Origin: Nakamurella flava
Lineage (GTDB): Bacteria > Actinomycetota > Actinomycetes > Mycobacteriales > Nakamurellaceae
Length of the DNA: 64,000 nucleotides
Direction: 5' to 3'
NCBI RefSeq assembly: GCF_005298075.1
Contig: NZ_SZZH01000001.1
Coordinates: forward strand, 310,001-374,000
Positions within the stretch are counted from its first letter, which is position 1, and each line of letters begins with the position of its first letter. Shown here piece after piece: positions 61,894 through 64,000 of the stretch. The position numbers and the translations under genes were made by a program. A model generated the notes under the pieces. That model saw nothing but the letters and a program-made list of their open reading frames with translations. It did no database searches and was not told the DNA's origin.

Positions 61894-63198
61894 ATGCAGC
61901 AGGCAGCGGACGGTCCGGGTGACCCCGCGCCCCGGGTCGCCGTCGGCGGATTGCCCGACGAGGTGCGCAACCGGCTGGTGACGTGGGCGGCCGAGGCGCT
62001 GGGGGCGATCCCGGTGGCCCAGGTGCCGACGACTCTCGTCCGGATCGCCCGTTTCGCGCCGGCCAAGCGGGCGCGGCTGGCCGGACCGGCCCTCGTCCAT
62101 GCCCTCGACGAGGACGCGGCGTTCCGCGCGGTCGTGGCCGAGCGGGCCCCGGGGCCGGATGCCGTCGTCGGGGACGTCGCCGCGGCCGCGGCCCGGGCCG
62201 TGCTCGTCGGGGCCCCCGACGCCGACGACCGGCTGTCCGCGGTCCGGGAACAGGCCAGTGCGGCCGGCGCCCGGCAGCAGGTGGCGGCGCTGCAGGACGA
62301 GGTGGCCCGGCTGACGGAACGGATCGATCGGCTGACCGGCGAACTGCACGAGGCCCGCACCGCCCAGGCGGCGCCGGTGACGGCCGCGTCCGCCGAGGCC
62401 GACAAGTTGCGCACCCGGTTGCGCGAACAGGGCACCCGGTTGCGGCGCCTGCACGACGAGACCGCGGCGCTCCGGGAGCAGACCGAGCGGGCGACGGCCG
62501 ATCACGAGAGCGCGCTCGCAGCCGTCCGCGCCGAGGGGCAGCGGTGGCGCCAACGGGCGGAGGAGGCGACCGCCCGCCTGGAGGCGGCGAATCGGACCGT
62601 GGCCGACCTGCGTCAGGTGGCGGCGTCCGGACGCCGCACGGTGGATGACCGTCGCGTCGAACTCCTCCTCGAGGCGGTGGAGGGGGCCGCGGCCGGTCTA
62701 CGCCGGGAATGGCAGCTCACCGGGGGTGGCGTCGACCCGGCGGACCGGGTGGCGGCCCGGTGGGCGCCGGTCGCCGTCGAACCGGGGGAACGCACCGCCG
62801 ACCCGGGACGGCTGGCCGCCTGGTTGGCCGTGCCGGGGGCGCACCTGCTGGTCGACGGTTACAACGTCACCAAGACCGGCTATCCGGAGCTCTCGTTGGC
62901 CGAGCAGCGGGAGCGGCTGGTCCGGTTCCTGGCCAGCCTGGCCGCCCGGACGTCGGTCGATGTCACCGTGGTGTTCGACGGGGCCGCGGTGTCCGCGGCC
63001 CGTCCGGTCGGCCGGCGGGTGCGCGTGCTGTTCTCGCCGCCCGGCACCCTCGCCGACGACGTGCTGCGGCAACTCGTCGCGGCCGAACCGGCCGGCCGGG
63101 TGCTCGTCGTGGTGAGCAGCGACCGCGAGGTGGTCGAGTCGGTGGCCCGGGCGGGTGCCCGGACCGCCGCCTCGACGGTCCTGCTCGGCCTGCGCTGA
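61894..63198 (+). CDS. NYN/YacP-domain RNase-like protein with long coiled coil
   Basis: The 434-residue protein has an N-terminal region of unknown function, a long Ala/Glu/Arg coiled coil (about residues 120-250), and a C-terminal NYN domain of the YacP type: HLLVDGYNVTKTGYPELSL and VTVVFDGA with the acidic metal ligands, and VVVSSDREVVE. NYN proteins are PIN-like RNases. GGGAGG lies 5 bases before ATG 61894. Divergent from the DnaQ-UvrC gene (89 bases). Confidence 0.88.
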   Translation: MQQAADGPGDPAPRVAVGGLPDEVRNRLVTWAAEALGAIPVAQVPTTLVRIARFAPAKRARLAGPALVHALDEDAAFRAVVAERAPGPDAVVGDVAAAAARAVLVGAPDADDRLSAVREQASAAGARQQVAALQDEVARLTERIDRLTGELHEARTAQAAPVTAASAEADKLRTRLREQGTRLRRLHDETAALREQTERATADHESALAAVRAEGQRWRQRAEEATARLEAANRTVADLRQVAASGRRTVDDRRVELLLEAVEGAAAGLRREWQLTGGGVDPADRVAARWAPVAVEPGERTADPGRLAAWLAVPGAHLLVDGYNVTKTGYPELSLAEQRERLVRFLASLAARTSVDVTVVFDGAAVSAARPVGRRVRVLFSPPGTLADDVLRQLVAAEPAGRVLVVVSSDREVVESVARAGARTAASTVLLGLR

Positions 63199-64000
63199 TC
63201 AGCCGGCCGGGCGGAGCCCGAGGAAGAAGTCGAGCATGGCCGCGCTGGCGTCTGGGCCCTGCGGGTCGGTGTAGCTGCCGACGGCCGAGCCACCGGACCA
63301 GGCGTGCCCGAGCCCGTCGACCAGCCACTGTTCGGCCACGACGGTCGCCGTCCCGTCGGCCGCCTGCCGCACCAGCCGGGTGCGGCGGTACGGACGCCCG
63401 TCGTCGGTGATCCGGTCGACCTGCCGGCGCTCGCCCCGGAGGTCGGCCTGGGCGGCGGCCAGGATGCGGTCGGCGTTGACCGGGGCGACGGTTCCGTCGG
63501 CCGTCCCGTGCACCACGAACAGCGGTACCCGGCCGGTCGAGGTGGGGGAGCCGCCGGTGCGCATCGCCCCGAACGCGGACCCGACGTCGCTGGCGACCCG
63601 GTACCCGAGCCCGGAGTGGATGCCGGCGCCGGCGATCAGGTCGGGCGCGGTCGCGGCCAGCACGGCGGTCATGGCGCCGCCCGCCGACAGGCCGGCGACG
63701 AAGACCCGGTCGCGGTCCACGCCGTACTCGCCGGCGATGTGCCGGATGAGGCCGGCCAGCAGGGCCGGTTCGCCGCTCGCCGGACCCTGGTGTTCGGGGG
63801 CGAACCAGTTCCAGTACCGCTGCGGATTGGCTGCCGGCGGCTGCTCGGGGTAGGCCACCAGCACGGTGTGCCGTTCGGCCGCCGCGTTCATCTGCGTCCC
63901 GGCGGCGAAATCGGCCGCGGTCTGGGTGCCGCCGTGCAGCATCACCACCAGCGGGACTCGGACCCCCCGGGCGACGGCCGCGGCGTGCCCGGTCGGGACG
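63199..64000 (-). CDS. PHB depolymerase-type extracellular esterase (partial, runs off window end)
   Basis: The reading frame stays open to the window end, so the start is not visible. The visible 266 codons begin VPTGHAAAVARGVRVPLVVMLHGG and contain the family oxyanion motif MLHGGTQTAADFA, the nucleophile elbow GLSAGGAMTAVLAATAPDLIAGAGIHSG, the acidic FVVHGTADGTVAPVNAD and the histidine in DGLGHAWSGGS. It is of the short-chain polyhydroxyalkanoate depolymerase/LpqC-type esterase family. Convergent with the NYN gene. The substrate (PHA, acetylxylan or feruloyl ester) is unknown. Confidence 0.88.
   Translation of the reverse strand, partial: VPTGHAAAVARGVRVPLVVMLHGGTQTAADFAAGTQMNAAAERHTVLVAYPEQPPAANPQRYWNWFAPEHQGPASGEPALLAGLIRHIAGEYGVDRDRVFVAGLSAGGAMTAVLAATAPDLIAGAGIHSGLGYRVASDVGSAFGAMRTGGSPTSTGRVPLFVVHGTADGTVAPVNADRILAAAQADLRGERRQVDRITDDGRPYRRTRLVRQAADGTATVVAEQWLVDGLGHAWSGGSAVGSYTDPQGPDASAAMLDFFLGLRPAG

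Noticed and set aside
59997-62435. Large minus-strand open frame overlapping the DnaQ-UvrC gene in another phase
   Set aside because: Translated text is Arg/Pro/Gly-rich and motif-free; the overlapping DnaQ-UvrC frame carries all catalytic motifs.
1-64000. CRISPR arrays, transposases, tRNA or rRNA genes
   Set aside because: No spaced direct repeats, transposase motifs or tRNA-like cloverleaf/TTCGA signatures were noticed by eye; a scan program would be needed to exclude them fully.

Overview
The window is 64 kb of very GC-rich DNA (about 70 % by eye) packed with short-spaced, often 4-bp-overlapping genes that use ATG and GTG starts. The gene content is clearly actinobacterial: TatC/TatB, a GlnA2-type glutamine synthetase, the bcc-aa3 respiratory genes ctaE-qcrCAB and ctaCF, adoK/asnB, small SPOR and DUF3043 proteins, and a class A RNase P RNA. 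Much of the gene order (DnaQ-UvrC-like protein, trpD, ctaE, qcrC, qcrA, qcrB, ctaF, ctaC, asnB, adoK, erpA, glnA2, a lipoprotein hydrolase, zinc-ribbon protein, Nif3, LMW-PTP, SURF1) recalls the region I know from Mycobacterium tuberculosis, but there are many insertions, so this is a non-mycobacterial high-GC actinobacterium. A Nakamurella- or Frankia-like lineage is a guess. No rRNA, tRNA, CRISPR, transposase or prophage gene was seen; this is core chromosome.

Region by region. 0-4.5 kb: tail of an unknown gene, tatC-tatB, rarA, a quinone oxidoreductase and aroQ. 4.5-9 kb, minus strand: a TIM-barrel isomerase-like protein, a GntR-ABC ATPase-permease operon under a 28-bp palindrome, and a SHOCT/DUF6325 pair. 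9-14.3 kb: a GH13 alpha-glucosidase with a LacI-type operator candidate, a frameshifted lipoprotein gene, and a membrane protein overlapping a membrane-anchored LuxR regulator. 14.4-20.3 kb: DUF6167-alaS-ruvX-mltG-prepilin peptidase. 20.3-27.9 kb: phosphoesterase plus HAD-like protein, LLM flavoenzyme, GH76-like glycosidase, SURF1 + LMW-PTP, Nif3 and a zinc-ribbon coiled-coil protein. 27.9-37.4 kb: rnpB (minus strand), AraC regulator, GGDEF-EAL protein, rpiA, YbjQ, RNB ribonuclease, several small proteins, a DMT exporter and a secreted alpha/beta hydrolase.

37.6-44.4 kb holds the most distinctive accessory block: an ATP-grasp enzyme and two different esterase-fold proteins in one minus-strand operon, divergent from glnA2, followed by a DUF2087-TetR fusion regulator. 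44.4-63.2 kb is the respiratory block: erpA, adoK, asnB, ctaC-ctaF, then an iron-siderophore ABC importer (two FecCD permeases and an ATPase) with an IdeR/DtxR-like box, closed by twin terminators and followed by convergent qcrB-qcrA-qcrC-ctaE, then trpD, a RAM-domain protein, a DnaQ/GIY-YIG protein and an NYN-domain protein. The window ends inside a PHB-depolymerase-type esterase.

Functional links: QcrCAB, CtaC, CtaE and CtaF are parts of one menaquinol:oxygen supercomplex (ctaD is not in the window), SURF1 assists oxidase assembly, and ErpA and the iron importer feed the same iron and Fe-S demand. No wholly new system can be proven from sequence alone. The best candidates are the ATP-grasp/esterase operon next to glnA2, the membrane LuxR pair, and the DUF2087-TetR fusion. 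Several genes also show a -10-like hexamer exactly 7 nt before the start codon, suggesting leaderless transcription.
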